Below, in pieces: positions 5,473 through 5,996 of a stretch of 5,996 bases of DNA. The notes under the pieces are model-generated. The model searched no databases and had not been told where the DNA came from. It worked only from the letters and a program-made list of their open reading frames with translations. The position numbers and the translations under genes are program-made. Source of the DNA: Candidatus Sericytochromatia bacterium (GTDB taxonomy: Bacteria; Cyanobacteriota; Sericytochromatia; JACMPN01); NCBI GenBank assembly GCA_014377495.1, contig JACMPN010000235.1, positions 1-5,996 of the forward strand. The letters are read 5' to 3'. How positions within the stretch are numbered: position 1 is the first letter of the stretch; every line of letters starts with the position of its first letter.

Positions 5473-5742
5473 TTCCAGTAACGCTTTTTGCGGCCCCAAC
5501 AACGCAACCTCGGTGCGAGGGATTTGCCCTGGACAGCTCACCGAATTGGCCCCTGGCAGATGTCCGGCTTCGTCTATAGAAGTCCGTCCAAGGCTGTCCG
5601 GTCGTCTCGCCACATCAGCAGCCAGCCACACGCGTCGGCTGGAGACGGGCGAACGTTGTGCCCAGGTCGTTTCAGCTGGATCAGCGGCCATCTGGCCGGC
5701 CCGGCTCCGTGGATTGGTGACCGCCAGCACACGTAAGAGCGT
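5473..5742. other. Intergenic stretch with no supported gene
   Basis: Open frames of 80-120 codons exist on both strands, but none has a ribosome binding site or a recognisable or balanced product. One inverted repeat, CCAGCC (5622-5627) with GGCTGG (5637-5642), has a 9-nt loop, and GTCTC/GAGAC lies outside it (5604-5608, 5642-5646). Nothing identifies it as a decayed gene or an RNA. Confidence 0.3.
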
Positions 5743-5746
5743 GGTT

Positions 5747-5788
5747 CCGAATTATTTGGTTGACTCTGCATAATCCGGCGGGGGTATG
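5747..5788 (+). promoter_or_regulatory. Candidate promoter and inverted repeat upstream of the 5832 gene
   Basis: TTGACT at 5760-5765 is a near-consensus -35. No good -10 lies at the ideal distance: GGTATG is at 17 bp and TATGGG at 19 bp. The -35 lies in the spacer of an inverted repeat, CCGAATTAT (5747-5755) against ATAATCCGG (5770-5778), with eight of nine bases matching. The half-site resembles CCGATTAT in the palindrome at 5435-5448, which hints at a common regulator. Confidence 0.35.
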
Positions 5789-5831
5789 GGTAGATAACAA
5801 TTATAGAGACTAAACAACGGTGGAGGGTGTT

Positions 5832-5996
5832 ATGGAAGCCAAAACTCGGGTATCCGGCAAGGCACGGAATGCAGCGAACCAGCCTGCCGCTCCGGTTGTC
5901 GCCGGTAAGCATCGCCGGACCTATAATGTCGCCATCACCCAAGCCACGCTAAACGGTACGACGACCGTCGAAGAGATCCGGGTCCTGCCGCAGGAA
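5832..5996 (+). CDS. Hypothetical protein, N-terminal part only (runs off window)
   Basis: The first 55 codons of a gene that leaves the window. ATG 5832 follows GGTGGAGGG closely, a strong ribosome binding site. The first 30 residues are rich in Ala, Lys, Arg and Pro and look disordered (KARNAANQPAAPVVAGKHRR). The segment TYNVAITQATLNGTTTVEEI then looks like two beta-strands joined by a turn. No signal peptide is present. No family can be named from this fragment. It diverges from the 114-aa gene across about 460 bp, and the two genes share strong ribosome binding sites and similar promoter motifs. Confidence 0.7.
   Translation, partial: MEAKTRVSGKARNAANQPAAPVVAGKHRRTYNVAITQATLNGTTTVEEIRVLPQE

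Noticed and set aside
5452..5942. Several 80-120 codon frames on both strands between the two right-end genes
   Set aside because: No ribosome binding site, no balanced composition and mutual overlap; one also runs antisense into the start of the 5832 gene.
1..5996. Search for tRNA, rRNA, CRISPR arrays, tandem repeats and full insertion sequences
   Set aside because: No cloverleaf-like, regularly spaced or transposase-coding sequence was found by eye.

Overview
The window is GC-rich and has dense, mostly Shine-Dalgarno-led genes on both strands. The families present are a monofunctional haem catalase, an exported phospholipase D-like protein, an EF-hand lipoprotein and a GNAT acetyltransferase. 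This suits a Gram-negative proteobacterium, probably an alphaproteobacterium; that placement is inferred from base composition and gene style, not from a marker gene. No rRNA, tRNA, CRISPR array or complete transposase gene was seen.

Layout. Bases 1-714 hold a minus-strand catalase gene that is clearly dead: it has two in-frame stops, a catalytic His changed to Pro, and an in-frame deletion of most of the haem-pocket region. Upstream of it, at 771-849, lies a 79-bp element with perfect 20-bp terminal inverted repeats flanked by TTA/TTA, which looks like a MITE. Next come a 66-aa membrane-anchored minus-strand protein (985-1185) and a strong stem-loop. A minus-strand secreted phospholipase D-superfamily protein with two intact HKD motifs follows (1417-2691). 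Diverging from it across about 160 bp is a plus-strand lipoprotein with four EF-hand loops (2854-3456), ending in a clean Rho-independent terminator.

Bases 3507-4188 are a patchwork: a coding-like plus-strand stretch, a possible C-terminal remnant of a metallo-beta-lactamase-fold hydrolase, and a tiny minus-strand ORF. A complete GNAT acetyltransferase follows on the minus strand (4189-4725).

The right end carries two unrecognised genes facing away from each other, both with strong ribosome binding sites. One is a 114-aa minus-strand protein with a Cys-Asn-Cys motif (5026-5370) and a long bipartite terminator. The other is a plus-strand gene starting at 5832 that leaves the window. A perfect 14-bp palindrome sits on the likely promoter of the first, and a related inverted repeat surrounds the -35 element proposed for the second. 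The divergent PLD/EF-hand pair is the best-supported functional unit: both products are predicted to act outside the cytoplasm. The rest looks like an accessory region with gene decay and orphan small proteins, and no complete multi-gene system can be demonstrated here.
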